A DNA stretch of 64,000 nucleotides from an uncultured Clostridia bacterium (GTDB lineage: Bacteria; Bacillota; Clostridia; Lachnospirales; Lachnospiraceae), in assembly GCA_946626755.1 (NCBI GenBank), contig CAMOUW010000001.1:1-64000 (forward strand), in the 5' to 3' direction. This document shows positions 34,133 to 45,857 of this stretch, one piece after another. The translations under genes and the position numbers were made by a program. The notes below the pieces were generated by a model. The model searched no databases. It was not told where the DNA came from and saw nothing but the letters and a program-made list of their open reading frames with translations. The stretch's first letter is position 1; each line of letters begins with the position of its first letter.

Positions 34133-35833
34133 ATGGATAAAGAAAATACAGCAGATACACTTAATGATAACTCCGTTGCGGAAGTAAAAGAGTCGAAAAA
34201 TTTTATAGAGCAGATTATAGATAATGATCTGGAACAGGGGAAGGTGTCGTCCATAGTTACACGATTTCCTCCGGAGCCCAATGGTTATCTTCATATAGGC
34301 CATGCAAAGTCTATTCTTTTAAATTACGGAATAGCACAGGAATATGGCGGTCGTTTTAATATGCGATTTGACGATACCAATCCCGGAAAAGAAAAAGAAG
34401 AATTCGCCAACTCTATTATAGAAGATGTAAAGTGGCTCGGTGCAAAGTGGGATGGTGATATTCTTTATGCATCGGATTACTTTGAAAAGATGTACGAGGC
34501 TGCCGTTACCCTTATTAAAAAAGGAAAGGCGTTTGTTTGTGACCTGACGGCAGATGAGATCCGTGAATACAGAGGCACACTGACGGAACCGGGAAAAGAA
34601 AGCCCCTACAGAAACAGAAGTATAGAAGAAAACCTAAAGCTTTTTGAGGAAATGAAAAACGGTGTGTACGAAGACGGGGCCAGGGTTCTGAGAGCAAAGA
34701 TAGATATGGCAGCTCCCAATATAAATATGAGAGATCCGGTTATTTACCGTATTGCACATTTAAGTCATCACAGGACAGGAGATAAATGGTGTATTTATCC
34801 TATGTACGATCTGGCTCATCCTCTGGAGGATGCTTTTGAGGGTATTACTCATTCGTTGTGTACACTGGAGTTTGAGGATCACAGACCTCTTTATGATTGG
34901 GTTGTGGAAAATGTGGGATTTGAACATCCGCCTCAGCAGATTGAGTTTGCAAAGCTTTATCTTAAGAATGTAGTCACGGGAAAGAGATATATTAAAAAGC
35001 TTGTGGAAGACGGGATAGTAGACGGGTGGAACGATCCCAGACTTGTATCTATAAGCGGTTTGAGACGAAGAGGGTATACTCCCGAATCCATCAGGAAATT
35101 TGTGGAGCTTGTAGGTGTGACCAAAGCACAGGGTGAAGTTGAGTTTCCTATGCTTGAGTATTGCGTCAGGGAAGATCTTAAATTGTCTGCAAAAAGGATT
35201 ATGGCTGTTCTTGATCCTGTCAAAGTTGTCATAGACAATTATCCCGAGGGCGGGACAGAGATGCTTACTGTACCCAACAACACAGAAAATCCCGAACTGG
35301 GAGAAAGAAGCGTTCCTTTTTCGAAAGAGATATACATAGAGAGAGAGGATTTTATGGAAGATCCTCCCAAAAAGTATTTCAGACTTTTTCCGGGAAATGA
35401 AGTTCGACTCATGAATGCGTATTTTGTAAAATGCACGGGATTCGAAAAAGATGAAAGTGGAAATATCAGCGTTATACACTGTGAATACGATCCGGCTACC
35501 AGAGGCGGTAACAGTACTGAAAGAAAGGTCAAGGGAACCATACACTGGGTAAGTGCTCAGCATGCTGTAAAAGCTCCCGTCAGGTTATATGAAAATATAG
35601 TAGACGAAGAGAAGGGAGTATATGATGAAGAGGGCAATCTTAATGTCAATCCCAACTCTCTTCAGATCGTGGAAAATGCTTTGTTTGAACCGTATGTAAA
35701 TGAGATACAGCCCGGTGAAAGGTTCCAGTTTGTAAGAAATGGATACTTTGTCAGCGATATACAGGATTCGAAGCTGAAAGAACCTGTATTTAACAGGATT
35801 GTATCTCTTAAAAGTTCCTTTAAATTAAATTGA
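34133..35833 (+). CDS. glnS: Glutamine--tRNA ligase
   Basis: A 566-residue class I synthetase. It has [16 protein letters not shown] (HIGH motif), FDDTNP, the [14 protein letters not shown] and [14 protein letters not shown] segments typical of GlnS, and an L-S-A-K-R KMSKS-type loop, followed by the two C-terminal beta-barrels that read the anticodon. Most Firmicutes lack GlnS and use GatCAB; this gene group is thought to have come into some Clostridia by transfer. The extra 35 N-terminal residues are Asp/Asn-rich. Its stop overlaps the TTGACA of the cold-shock promoter. Confidence 0.95.
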   Translation: MDKENTADTLNDNSVAEVKESKNFIEQIIDNDLEQGKVSSIVTRFPPEPNGYLHIGHAKSILLNYGIAQEYGGRFNMRFDDTNPGKEKEEFANSIIEDVKWLGAKWDGDILYASDYFEKMYEAAVTLIKKGKAFVCDLTADEIREYRGTLTEPGKESPYRNRSIEENLKLFEEMKNGVYEDGARVLRAKIDMAAPNINMRDPVIYRIAHLSHHRTGDKWCIYPMYDLAHPLEDAFEGITHSLCTLEFEDHRPLYDWVVENVGFEHPPQQIEFAKLYLKNVVTGKRYIKKLVEDGIVDGWNDPRLVSISGLRRRGYTPESIRKFVELVGVTKAQGEVEFPMLEYCVREDLKLSAKRIMAVLDPVKVVIDNYPEGGTEMLTVPNNTENPELGERSVPFSKEIYIEREDFMEDPPKKYFRLFPGNEVRLMNAYFVKCTGFEKDESGNISVIHCEYDPATRGGNSTERKVKGTIHWVSAQHAVKAPVRLYENIVDEEKGVYDEEGNLNVNPNSLQIVENALFEPYVNEIQPGERFQFVRNGYFVSDIQDSKLKEPVFNRIVSLKSSFKLN

Positions 35834-35859
35834 CACGGATCATCAAATTGTGATAAAAT
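35830..35859 (+). promoter_or_regulatory. Promoter of the cold-shock gene
   Basis: TTGACA (35830-35835), an 18-base spacer and TAAAAT (35854-35859), inside the glnS stop region. Confidence 0.65.
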
Positions 35860-35912
35860 TGTGGCAGTGCGATGTGCACAAGATATATTTACGTTTGGAG
35901 GATTTATTTATA

Positions 35913-36113
35913 ATGAAAGGTACTGTTAAGTGGTTTAATAACCAAAAGGGTTATGGCTTTATCAGCGATGAGCAGGGAAATGACATTTTCGTTCATTTCA
36001 CAGGTCTCAACATGGAAGGCTTCAAGACTATTGATGAGGGAGCAAGTGTTGAGTTTGAAGTAGCTGACGGAGCAAAAGGTCCTCAGGCTGTTAACGTAAC
36101 AAAGATGTCATGA
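35913..36113 (+). CDS. Cold-shock domain protein (CspA family)
   Basis: A 66-residue single OB-fold protein: [16 protein letters not shown] (RNP1) and DIFVHFTGL (RNP2). Such proteins bind single-stranded RNA and melt secondary structure. ATG 35913 has GGAGGAT upstream; longer reading frames to 35850 have no SD. The mRNA continues about 100 bases to a strong terminator at 36218, an unusually long 3' stretch for such a small gene. Confidence 0.95.
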   Translation: MKGTVKWFNNQKGYGFISDEQGNDIFVHFTGLNMEGFKTIDEGASVEFEVADGAKGPQAVNVTKMS

Positions 36114-36217
36114 TCGACCGATCATAATCTGACATCGAAAAGCATCGCTATGGTATGACTGAAAGATAATTGTGGAAGACAAGTGTTAGACAGTATATAT
36201 TGTAGTAGCAACTTCTT

Positions 36218-36254
36218 CAGACCGTTGTCCTTACGGATGGCGGTCTGTTTTTTT
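36218..36254 (+). terminator. Terminator after the cold-shock gene
   Basis: A 13-pair stem (36218-36230 with 36235-36247, with a G-T wobble) around loop TTAC, followed by seven T. Confidence 0.9.
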
Positions 36255-36360
36255 GTTTACATCCCATTTTAATGGTAAGATTTGTCAGAATCAAAAAAAT
36301 ATGTTACTATCATTAAGTTTAGTTTATTTATGTTGTTTTTTTATGGGGGTATATTATTTC

Positions 36361-38772
36361 ATGACTGATCCGCAAATGGGTCTTTCCGAGAAAGAAGCGG
36401 CAAGACTGGCTGCACAGGGACATTCCAATGTATCTGTGGATAACCAGTCAAAGACCGTTGGGCAGATCGTAAAAGATAATATTTTCACCTTCTTTAACTT
36501 CATTTTCATATTTTTTGCCATACTTCTTATGACGGCCGGTGCATTTGCAGACCTTACTTTTATGATAGTTGTGGTAATAAATACCATCATAGGTATAGTG
36601 CAGGAGCTGCAGGCAAAAAGGGTTTTGGATAAGCTTACCATGCTTAATTCTCCAAAAACCACGGTGATCAGAAACGGAAAGCAAAGGGTCATACCTACAA
36701 ACAAACTTGTAAAAGGTGATCTTTGTGTATTTACCTCGGGCAATCAGATAGGTGCTGATGCCAAAGTTGTATCGGGAGAAATGAAGGTTAATGAATCTCT
36801 TGTTACAGGCGAATCAGACGAAATAAGAAAGTTAGAGGGGGATGAGCTGCTTTCCGGAAGCTTTGTTGTTTCCGGTGAGTGCAGGGCAGAGCTTACCAAT
36901 GTAGGACTTGAGTCATATATTAATAAGCTGGCTCTTGAGGCTAAGGGACAGACTGAGAAGAAACAGACGAAGATGATGCGGGCTTTGACAAAACTTCTGC
37001 GCATCATAGGTATAGCACTTATTCCCATTGGGATAATAATGTACATACAGAATTATTCCTTCCTGGGATCGGGCTATGCTGGTTCCATATCTGCTGTTGT
37101 CGCAGCGCTGGTGGGTATGATACCGGAAGGCTTATATCTTCTTACAAATATAAGACTTGCGACGTCTACAGCTTCCCTGGGTATGAAAAAAGTACTTGTA
37201 CATGAGATGGCAAGTATTGAGACGCTTGCCCGGGTAGATACCCTGTGTCTTGACAAGACAGGAACCCTTACTGAAAATGTAATGTCATTTGAGGCGCTGA
37301 TACCACTGGATGAATGTGAAGGCGGAGAGGTCTCTGAAATGACTTTGTCTGATCATCTTCAGGATTTCGTAAGTTGTATGTCCAATGACAATACTACTAT
37401 AGACACCTTGAAAAAAGTTTTCGGTAAAGGCTCTTCAAGGGAAGCGGTACGTGTTATTCCTTTTACTTCGGCAGTAAAATATTCGGCTGTAGAGTTCGAT
37501 GATGACACTTATTTGCTTGGTGCACCTGAAAAACTATTGCTTGGGGATTACGGAAAATGTGCCGACAAGATAGAGTCATATATGAATGTCGGTAACCGTG
37601 TGCTTCTTTTCGGAAGACTTGGAAGCGGAAGCAGACCGGTAGTAGACGGAGAGCCTTTAGAGCGCCCTGTTATACCTATGGGGTTAGTGCTTCTTACTAA
37701 TCCGGTGAGAAAAACGGCCAGACGTACCATGAAATATTTCCAGGAACAGAATGTAGATATAAAGGTTGTTTCCGGAGATAATCCCGCTACGGTGGCTCAT
37801 GTTGCAAAAAAATGCGGTATACAGGGGGCGGAAAATGTGGTGGATGCTTCCGACCTGGTGACTGATGAAGACATAGCTGAAGCAGTTAAGAAAAACAGTG
37901 TATTCGGAAGAGTACGACCTGATCAGAAGAAGAAGATCGTTCAGGCACTCCAGTCCCAGGGACGGGTGGTGGCCATGACGGGAGACGGCGTTAATGACGT
38001 TTTGGCGCTGAAGACAGCTGACTGCAGTATAGCAATGGGGCAGGCTTCAGAGGTTGTGGAAAATATCTCACAGCTGGTTCTTCTTGATTCTGATTTTTCA
38101 AAAATGCCCAATGTAGTAGCGGAAGGCCGTCAGGTTGTTAATAATATTCAAAGAACAGCATCCTTGTTTCTTACAAAGAATTTGTTCTCTTTATTGACGG
38201 CCATATTTGTCATGATAATAGGTAATACATATCCTATTTATCCGGCACAGATGTCTTTCTATAGTTTCTGTGTGGTGGGAGCCCCGGGATTTCTGCTGGC
38301 AATGCAGCCAAGTAATGAACTGATAAAAGGACGTTTCCTGCAGAAAGTTATATTAAAAGCCATACCAGCAGGGTTGACGGAATTTATCATGGTGGAAGCT
38401 GCCACCGGTATAGGTGCGCTGCTTGGAATGAGTTTTGATGAAACAGCTACCATGTCTTCGATAATTATGCTGGTGATCGGTGTGGTCATGGTTATTCATA
38501 TATCCCAGCCGCTGAATGCTTTCAGAAGATTTATAATAGGTGTAAGTATCTTCTTTAGTGTCGGAGGGCTTATCGTTGCAAAACCGGCTTTCAGGTTTGT
38601 AACACTGAACGGATGGATGATGACGTGGACAGTTATACTTTCCATAATAGGTGTTTTTGTTTTTGCTTTTGTGCTTCAGATAGAAAACAGACTTATCTTT
38701 AAATACAGAAAGAAGAGCAAAAAGAAGGACAGTTGGATCGTTAAATTTTTCAGAAGACTGGATGATGACTAA
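36361..38772 (+). CDS. Cation-transporting P-type ATPase (P2-like)
   Basis: An 803-residue membrane pump. It has the TGES actuator motif (about residue 157), membrane segment with IPEGLY (cation site), the phosphorylated DKTGT at Asp298, and the MTGDGVNDVLALKTAD hinge, followed by about six C-terminal helices. The IPEGL form of the M4 motif and the short length place it near CtpE/Exp7-like calcium- or cation-ATPases rather than copper or potassium pumps; the ion is uncertain. ATG 36361 has a GGGGG SD 11 bases upstream; a longer frame from 36253 runs through the previous terminator and is rejected. Confidence 0.85.
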   Translation: MTDPQMGLSEKEAARLAAQGHSNVSVDNQSKTVGQIVKDNIFTFFNFIFIFFAILLMTAGAFADLTFMIVVVINTIIGIVQELQAKRVLDKLTMLNSPKTTVIRNGKQRVIPTNKLVKGDLCVFTSGNQIGADAKVVSGEMKVNESLVTGESDEIRKLEGDELLSGSFVVSGECRAELTNVGLESYINKLALEAKGQTEKKQTKMMRALTKLLRIIGIALIPIGIIMYIQNYSFLGSGYAGSISAVVAALVGMIPEGLYLLTNIRLATSTASLGMKKVLVHEMASIETLARVDTLCLDKTGTLTENVMSFEALIPLDECEGGEVSEMTLSDHLQDFVSCMSNDNTTIDTLKKVFGKGSSREAVRVIPFTSAVKYSAVEFDDDTYLLGAPEKLLLGDYGKCADKIESYMNVGNRVLLFGRLGSGSRPVVDGEPLERPVIPMGLVLLTNPVRKTARRTMKYFQEQNVDIKVVSGDNPATVAHVAKKCGIQGAENVVDASDLVTDEDIAEAVKKNSVFGRVRPDQKKKIVQALQSQGRVVAMTGDGVNDVLALKTADCSIAMGQASEVVENISQLVLLDSDFSKMPNVVAEGRQVVNNIQRTASLFLTKNLFSLLTAIFVMIIGNTYPIYPAQMSFYSFCVVGAPGFLLAMQPSNELIKGRFLQKVILKAIPAGLTEFIMVEAATGIGALLGMSFDETATMSSIIMLVIGVVMVIHISQPLNAFRRFIIGVSIFFSVGGLIVAKPAFRFVTLNGWMMTWTVILSIIGVFVFAFVLQIENRLIFKYRKKSKKKDSWIVKFFRRLDDD

Positions 38773-38813
38773 ATATTATTATGGAGAAAAGGAGTTTGTA
38801 AAAAAAGATATAT

Positions 38814-40190
38814 ATGTCGGGAAAAATTGAATCTGAAAAAATGGGAAGCATGCCGGTTACAAGACTGGTATTTAACATGTCTCTTCCCATTATAATATCT
38901 ATGATGGTTCAGGCACTGTACAATGTGGTGGACTCTATATTTGTAGGGCAATATAATACCCATGCCTTAGAGGCGGTGTCGCTGGCTTTCCCTATTCAAA
39001 ATCTTATGATATCCCTGGCAGTAGGACTGGGAGTAGGAACCAATGCTCTGGTGGCCAGACATTTGGGAGAGAGAAGGAGAGACAGAGCAGGGGATGTGGC
39101 GAGTGCCGGAATAGGTCTTTCAGTTATAGGCTATGCAGCATTTGCGGTATTAGCTATATTTATTATAAAGCCATTCTTTTCCATGCAGACGGGTATACCT
39201 GAAGTGGCTAAATACGGTGAAGAATATTTATCCGTAGCTATGTTTTTGGGTATAGGTATATTTATTGAAATTATAGGAGAGAGACTTTTGCAGTCCACAG
39301 GACATACCAAACTCTCTATGATCTCACAGGCTACAGGTGCAGGTATAAATATAATACTTGATCCGATATTTATTTTCGGTTATTTCGGAATGCCTGCCAT
39401 GGGAGCGAGGGGAGCTGCCATAGCTACGGTAATAGGACAGATAGCGGCAGGGGTTTTATCTATTATCCTGAATGTTAAATTCAATAAAGACATACAGCTT
39501 AGGATAGCCAGGATAATAAAGCCCGTGGGAGAGGATGTTGCCCAGATATTTAAGATAGGGCTGCCCTCCATGATACTGAATGCCATCATGTCCATCGTGG
39601 TATTTATAATGAACCTGATCCTTCGGGGATTTTCGGAGGATGCCATAACGGCCTACGGTATATTCTTTAAGCTTATAAGCTTCGTATACATGCCTATATT
39701 CGGTCTTAACAGCGGGCTGGTTCCCATATTTTCATATAACTACGGAAGCCGGCAGATAGACAGGATACATAAGGCTTACCGGGTGGGCATCATTTCGGCG
39801 CTGGTATTTATGGGCATATGCACGGTGGTATTTGAGATTTTTGCAGTGCAGTTGTTGCAATTGTTCTCGGCTACAGAAAGTGTAACGTCTATAGGTTTGG
39901 TTGCTTTGCGGATCATGGCTATCGGTTTTCCGCTGGCCGGTGTGGAGATAATCAATTCTACGATTTTCCAGTCGGCAGGAAATCCGTTTAATTCCCTTCT
40001 GGTTACGATAATACGACAGGGAGTGGCTTTGTTGCCTTGTGCGTATCTTTTGGCACAGACAGGTAATGTGGACAATGTGTGGTGGGCTATCCCTATCGCC
40101 GAGGTGACGGGATTTATCTTGTCATTGATTTTTTACGGAAAGTTGCGTAAGAAGTTGAATGCGTTGGCCGGAGAAGCTCCTCCGGGATGA
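38814..40190 (+). CDS. MATE-family efflux transporter
   Basis: A 458-residue protein with twelve predicted membrane helices in two homologous halves. It begins with the MATE opening (PVTRLVFNMSLPIIISMMVQALYNVVDSIFVGQ), has GVGTNALVARHLG and the mid-protein repeat GLPSMILNAIMSIVVFIMN. It exports drugs or metabolites with Na+ or H+. The only SD (AAAAGGAG, 38787-38794) is about 20 bases before ATG 38814, too far for normal use, so the start is uncertain. Confidence 0.9.
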   Translation: MSGKIESEKMGSMPVTRLVFNMSLPIIISMMVQALYNVVDSIFVGQYNTHALEAVSLAFPIQNLMISLAVGLGVGTNALVARHLGERRRDRAGDVASAGIGLSVIGYAAFAVLAIFIIKPFFSMQTGIPEVAKYGEEYLSVAMFLGIGIFIEIIGERLLQSTGHTKLSMISQATGAGINIILDPIFIFGYFGMPAMGARGAAIATVIGQIAAGVLSIILNVKFNKDIQLRIARIIKPVGEDVAQIFKIGLPSMILNAIMSIVVFIMNLILRGFSEDAITAYGIFFKLISFVYMPIFGLNSGLVPIFSYNYGSRQIDRIHKAYRVGIISALVFMGICTVVFEIFAVQLLQLFSATESVTSIGLVALRIMAIGFPLAGVEIINSTIFQSAGNPFNSLLVTIIRQGVALLPCAYLLAQTGNVDNVWWAIPIAEVTGFILSLIFYGKLRKKLNALAGEAPPG

Positions 40191-40247
40191 CAGTCAAAGA
40201 TTTGTGTATTTAAGATAATATATGTAATGAATCATGGGAGAATAAAA

Positions 40248-41903
40248 ATGACAGAGAATAAAAAACAGATATGGATAACAGGTCATAAGAATCCGGACAC
40301 GGACTCTATTTGTTCAGCTATTTGCTATGCAAGACTTAAAAATGCATCATCGGGAGATGATGTTGATTACATACCTAAAAGAGCGGGAGAACTCAATGGT
40401 GAAACGGAGTTTGTTCTGTCATATTTTGGTGAAGAGGCCCCCGGGCTTATTACGGATGTAAGACCGCAGCTGAGCGATGTTTTGTTCCATAAGATAAGCG
40501 GTGTGGATGAGTACATGTCCGTAAGAGATGCATGGAATAAAATGAGAGAGAATAATGTGGTCACTCTTCCCATCGTCGAAAACAAAAAGCTCAAAGGGAT
40601 CGTAACCATAGGTGATCTGTCGAGAAGTGTATTTGATGTTTCCAATAGATTTCAGATGTCAGACGCAAGTACGCCGTATAAAAATATAGCCGGGGTTCTT
40701 GAGGCAGAGGTTATTACCGGAGATTTAGATAAAGATTTTTCCAAAGGTAAGGTTCTTATTTCGGCGGCCGATGAAGCGCTTATGCAAAAGCTTATAGAAC
40801 CGGGTGATATTGTTGTCCTTGAAAACAGGGAGGATTCCCATATAAATGCAATTGAGACAAAGGCCGGATGTATAGTAGTGTGTGACGGATCTGATGTATC
40901 CGGAGATGTGATCAGTGCAGCAAAGGAGAGTGGTTGTATTATCCTTAAAACCCAGTATGATCCTTTTAGCTGTGTGAGACTTATTAATCAGAGCATCCCT
41001 ATTAAAAGCATTTACAGAGACAGAGAGGATCTTATTTCCTTTGTGTTAAATGATTATGTAGAAGATATTACTGAACCCATGACTCAGGTCAGATACAGAT
41101 ATTTTCCTGTGGAAGATGAGAATGGAGATTTTGTGGGTCTTGTGTCGAAAGGCAATCTCCTGACTGCAGGTAAAAAGCAGATGATACTGGTGGACCACGA
41201 GGAGAAGGGGCAGGCAGTTGACGGTATTGAAACAGCTGAGCTTCTGGAAATAGTAGATCATCACAGACTTGGAGGGATGACTACACCGCAGCCTCTTATG
41301 GCACGTATTCAGCCGGTGGGCTGTACATGTACGATCCTTTATCAGATGTATAAGGAAGCAGGTATCATACCTGATAAAAGTACGGCAGGTCTGCTTCTTT
41401 CTGCAATTATTTCCGACACACTTCTTTTCAGATCTCCCACATGTACAGGGCATGATAAGATAGCTGCAGGAGAGCTTGCTAAAATCGCAGAAGTAGATAT
41501 GGAAAGCTATGCCATGGATATGTTCAAGGCAGGAAGTGAGTTGGGCAAAAAAACTGCTGAAGAGATCTTCTATATGGATTTTAAAGAGTTTGATATGGAA
41601 GGCAAAAAAATAGGTGTGGGTCAGGCGACCACTGTAGACAGCGCCGGAATACCAGATATACACAAAAAGATATCCGGTGTCATTGATGATATAATAAGAG
41701 AAAAGTGTCTGGATAATGCTTTTCTTATGATCACCGATATCATCAAGGAATCATCTGTTGTTGTATGCGGAGGCAAAGACGGTGTTGAAATCATGAAAAA
41801 GGCGTTTGAAACAGAAGCACAGGATGAGGATAGTGTATTCCTTCCCGGAGTTGTTTCGAGAAAGAAGCAGATGATTCCCGCGTTAATGGGGGCGTTGGCA
41901 TGA
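40248..41903 (+). CDS. Mn2+-dependent inorganic pyrophosphatase with CBS domains (family II)
   Basis: A 551-residue DHH-type pyrophosphatase. The first catalytic part has GHKNPDTDSICSA at the start. Two CBS halves (YMSVRDAWNKM...TLPIVENKKLKGIVTIGDL and ITEPMTQVRYRYFPVEDENGDFVGLVSKGNL) flank a DRTGG-like insert, and the catalytic part resumes with VDHHRLGG and the DHHA2 domain ending in SRKKQ. CBS pyrophosphatases are regulated by adenine nucleotides and are typical of Clostridia. ATG 40248 follows GGGAG. The stop overlaps the methionine aminopeptidase start by four bases. Confidence 0.92.
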   Translation: MTENKKQIWITGHKNPDTDSICSAICYARLKNASSGDDVDYIPKRAGELNGETEFVLSYFGEEAPGLITDVRPQLSDVLFHKISGVDEYMSVRDAWNKMRENNVVTLPIVENKKLKGIVTIGDLSRSVFDVSNRFQMSDASTPYKNIAGVLEAEVITGDLDKDFSKGKVLISAADEALMQKLIEPGDIVVLENREDSHINAIETKAGCIVVCDGSDVSGDVISAAKESGCIILKTQYDPFSCVRLINQSIPIKSIYRDREDLISFVLNDYVEDITEPMTQVRYRYFPVEDENGDFVGLVSKGNLLTAGKKQMILVDHEEKGQAVDGIETAELLEIVDHHRLGGMTTPQPLMARIQPVGCTCTILYQMYKEAGIIPDKSTAGLLLSAIISDTLLFRSPTCTGHDKIAAGELAKIAEVDMESYAMDMFKAGSELGKKTAEEIFYMDFKEFDMEGKKIGVGQATTVDSAGIPDIHKKISGVIDDIIREKCLDNAFLMITDIIKESSVVVCGGKDGVEIMKKAFETEAQDEDSVFLPGVVSRKKQMIPALMGALA

Positions 41904-42772
41904 GAAGATTGAAGCCTGAAGAAAAATGCTGGTGTGGTAGTGGCGACATGTACAGAGATTGTCATGCCGCATTTGATAAAAAAATAGACATGTACAGGAA
42001 AAAGCATGTTAAGGTGCCCGGAAGAGATTTGATCAAAACACCACAGCAGGTGGAAATGATAAAGAAAAGTGCACAGATAAATGTAGCTGTACTTGACACG
42101 GTGGCAGAACATATAGGTCCCGGTATGACTACTCTTGAGATAGATGAGATAGTATATCAGGAAACGGTTAAAAGGGGTGGTGTTCCGGCGCCCCTTAATT
42201 ATAACGGCTTTCCGAGAAGTGTTTGTACATCTATAAATGAAGTAGTATGTCATGGTATTCCTTCGGCTGACAGAGTACTGAAAGACGGAGATATAGTTAA
42301 TGTAGACTGTTCTACTATTCTGGACGGATATTTCAGCGATTCATCCCGTATGTTTGAGATAGGTGATGTGGACGAGGATAAGAAAAAACTTGTACGTGTT
42401 ACCAAAGAATGTGTAGAGATGGGACTGGAGAAAGTAAAACCCTGGGGATATCTTGGTGATATAGCTGATGTTATCAGCAGGCATGCAAATGAAAACGGGT
42501 TTAGTGTTGTCAAGGAAATAGGCGGGCATGGAGTTGGGCTGGAGTTTCATGAAGAACCCTTTGTGAGCTATGTAATAAGAAAAGGTACAGGTATGCTTTT
42601 GGCTCCCGGACTTATGTTTACTATTGAACCTATGATAAATATGGGTGGTCAGGGTGTCGTAACCGACAGTAATGATAACTGGACCGTGTATACCAGAGAC
42701 CGGAGTCCTTCAGCACAGTGGGAAATACAGGTGCTTGTTACGGAAGACGGGCATGAAGTTATTTCATGGTAA
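41900..42772 (+). CDS. map: Methionine aminopeptidase, type I, with SEC-C zinc motif
   Basis: A 290-residue protein. Residues 1-25 hold a SEC-C type motif (CWCGSG...CH, Cys10, Cys12, Cys21, His22), as in many Clostridial MetAPs, thought to help contact the ribosome. The pita-bread domain follows with metal ligands Asp (NVDCST), Asp (YFSDSS), His (GGHGVG), Glu (FTIEPM) and Glu (QWEIQVLV). It removes the initiator Met. It overlaps the pyrophosphatase gene by four bases. This may be a second MetAP besides the one usually found in the ribosomal protein operon. Confidence 0.93.
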   Translation: MRRLKPEEKCWCGSGDMYRDCHAAFDKKIDMYRKKHVKVPGRDLIKTPQQVEMIKKSAQINVAVLDTVAEHIGPGMTTLEIDEIVYQETVKRGGVPAPLNYNGFPRSVCTSINEVVCHGIPSADRVLKDGDIVNVDCSTILDGYFSDSSRMFEIGDVDEDKKKLVRVTKECVEMGLEKVKPWGYLGDIADVISRHANENGFSVVKEIGGHGVGLEFHEEPFVSYVIRKGTGMLLAPGLMFTIEPMINMGGQGVVTDSNDNWTVYTRDRSPSAQWEIQVLVTEDGHEVISW

Positions 42773-42806
42773 AACAATATAGGGCCTGTTTTACTTGAGA
42801 GGTGTT

Positions 42807-43685
42807 ATGAAATATACACATAGAGACAACAATATAATACTTACGGATATTCCGGATTTTAACTTAGCACAGACCATTGAATGTGGTCAGTGCTTTCATT
42901 TTATTCGGAAGGATTTGCCTGAAGAAGACGACAGCAGATCGGAATACACTCTTGCGGCTTTCGGACGCGGGCTTCGCGTGGCGCAGGATGGAGATACATT
43001 TACATTTTATGATACAAAGGCGGAGGATTTTGAAAAGCTGTGGATCCCGTATTTTGACCTTGACAGGGATTACGGGATGATAAAGGATTTTATAATTGAG
43101 AGAAACCCTGAGCTTCGTGAGATCGTTGAGAAGAATGCCGGGATCAGACTTTTGAACCAGGATTTTTTTGAGACACTTCTTTCCTTCATTATCTCCCAGA
43201 ATAACCGCATACCCCAGATAAAGAAGGTGGTTGCCGATATTTCTGCGACCTGGGGCAGAAAAGTAGGAGATGATCTATATTCCTTCCCGGAGCCCGGGGA
43301 ACTTGAGGGAGTTTGCGCCGCTGACTTTAAGGAGAAGAAGACCGGATTCAGAGCCGCCTATCTGTGTGATGCAGTAAGCAAGGTGTTGTCAGGAGAGATC
43401 TCCGGAGAAGAACTTAAAAGGCTGGAACTTGATGAGTGTGAGAAAAAGCTCTGTGAGATAAAAGGCGTGGGGCCGAAGGTGGCAAACTGTATTATGCTGT
43501 TTTCTCTGGGGAAGAGAGAGGCGTTTCCCATAGATGTGTGGATGAAGCGCGTGCTTGAGCAGGTATATTTCGGCGGAAAGGAAAAAAGCAAGCCTGAGCT
43601 TGCCGCATTTGCAAAGGACAAATACGGGGAGTACGGAGGATATGCACAGCAGTATCTGTTTGCGTATGCGAGGGAAGAGCTGTAA
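42807..43685 (+). CDS. 8-oxoguanine DNA glycosylase (OGG1-type)
   Basis: A 292-residue protein with an N-terminal TBP-like domain (DFNLAQTIECGQCFHF, as in OGG1/AlkA) and a helix-hairpin-helix domain KGVGPKVANCIML, where Lys matches the catalytic lysine of OGG1, with the catalytic Asp in FPIDVWMKR. There is no iron-sulfur loop. It should excise oxidised guanine and nick the strand. ATG 42807 has GAGAGGTG directly upstream; TTG 42795 lies before that SD and is rejected. Confidence 0.92.
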   Translation: MKYTHRDNNIILTDIPDFNLAQTIECGQCFHFIRKDLPEEDDSRSEYTLAAFGRGLRVAQDGDTFTFYDTKAEDFEKLWIPYFDLDRDYGMIKDFIIERNPELREIVEKNAGIRLLNQDFFETLLSFIISQNNRIPQIKKVVADISATWGRKVGDDLYSFPEPGELEGVCAADFKEKKTGFRAAYLCDAVSKVLSGEISGEELKRLELDECEKKLCEIKGVGPKVANCIMLFSLGKREAFPIDVWMKRVLEQVYFGGKEKSKPELAAFAKDKYGEYGGYAQQYLFAYAREEL

Positions 43686-43792
43686 GTAAAATGATTTAAA
43701 AACTAAAATACTTTCATTGCTTACACTTTTTTAGCTGTTGGCAGATAAATATTAATACTTTATAAAATGTATACGTATATGAAAAAACCATA

Positions 43793-43821
43793 TTGACATT
43801 TTATATAAGAAGTGATAATTT
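43793..43821 (+). promoter_or_regulatory. Promoter of groESL
   Basis: TTGACA (43793-43798), a 17-base spacer and TAATTT (43816-43821), just upstream of the CIRCE element. Confidence 0.65.
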
Positions 43822-43834
43822 ATTTCATAACGTG

Positions 43835-43861
43835 TTAGCACTCTATAAAAATGAGTGCTAA
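43835..43861 (+). promoter_or_regulatory. CIRCE operator (HrcA binding site)
   Basis: TTAGCACTC (43835-43843) and GAGTGCTAA (43853-43861) separated by nine bases: a perfect CIRCE inverted repeat. HrcA bound here represses groESL until heat shock. Confidence 0.98.
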
Positions 43862-43887
43862 CAAAGATTTTAAGGAGGATTTTTATT

Positions 43888-44175
43888 ATGACACTTTCAC
43901 CCCTTGGAGATAAGGTCGTTTTAAAGGCGATCAAAGAAGAGGAAACAACCAAGTCAGGCATTATCTTACCCGGAGAGGCTAAGGACAAGCCCTCACAGGG
44001 CGAGGTTATCGCTGTAGGCCCCGGCGGCATCATAGACGGAAACGAAGTTAAGATGCAGGTTAAGAAGGGCGACAAGGTTATATATGCAAAATATGCAGGT
44101 ACAGAGGTTTCACTAGATGATGAAGATTTCATTATCGTAGGACAGTCTGATATTCTTGCGATCGTTAAGAAATAA
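43888..44175 (+). CDS. groES: Co-chaperonin GroES
   Basis: A 95-residue protein with LSPLGDKVVLK at the start, the mobile loop EEETTKSGIILPG and the conserved ends VIAVGPGG and DDEDFIIV. It caps GroEL. ATG 43888 follows AAGGAGGA. It is under CIRCE control, 55 bases before groEL. Confidence 0.98.
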   Translation: MTLSPLGDKVVLKAIKEEETTKSGIILPGEAKDKPSQGEVIAVGPGGIIDGNEVKMQVKKGDKVIYAKYAGTEVSLDDEDFIIVGQSDILAIVKK

Positions 44176-44230
44176 TGCTTTTTTGTTAAACAATGTATTT
44201 TTAAGATGATATTTTCGGAGGATTATATAA

Positions 44231-45850
<1,620 letters not shown>

Positions 45851-45857
45851 TAAACAA

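Noticed and set aside
34760-35563. 267-codon frame antisense to glnS
   Set aside because: A shadow of the conserved GlnS gene; low-complexity Ser/Phe-rich product without a recognisable domain.
38787-38813. Alternative start for the MATE gene closer to the AAAAGGAG SD
   Set aside because: The only near start-like codon (TTG at 38796) is followed at once by a stop, so ATG 38814 is kept despite poor spacing.
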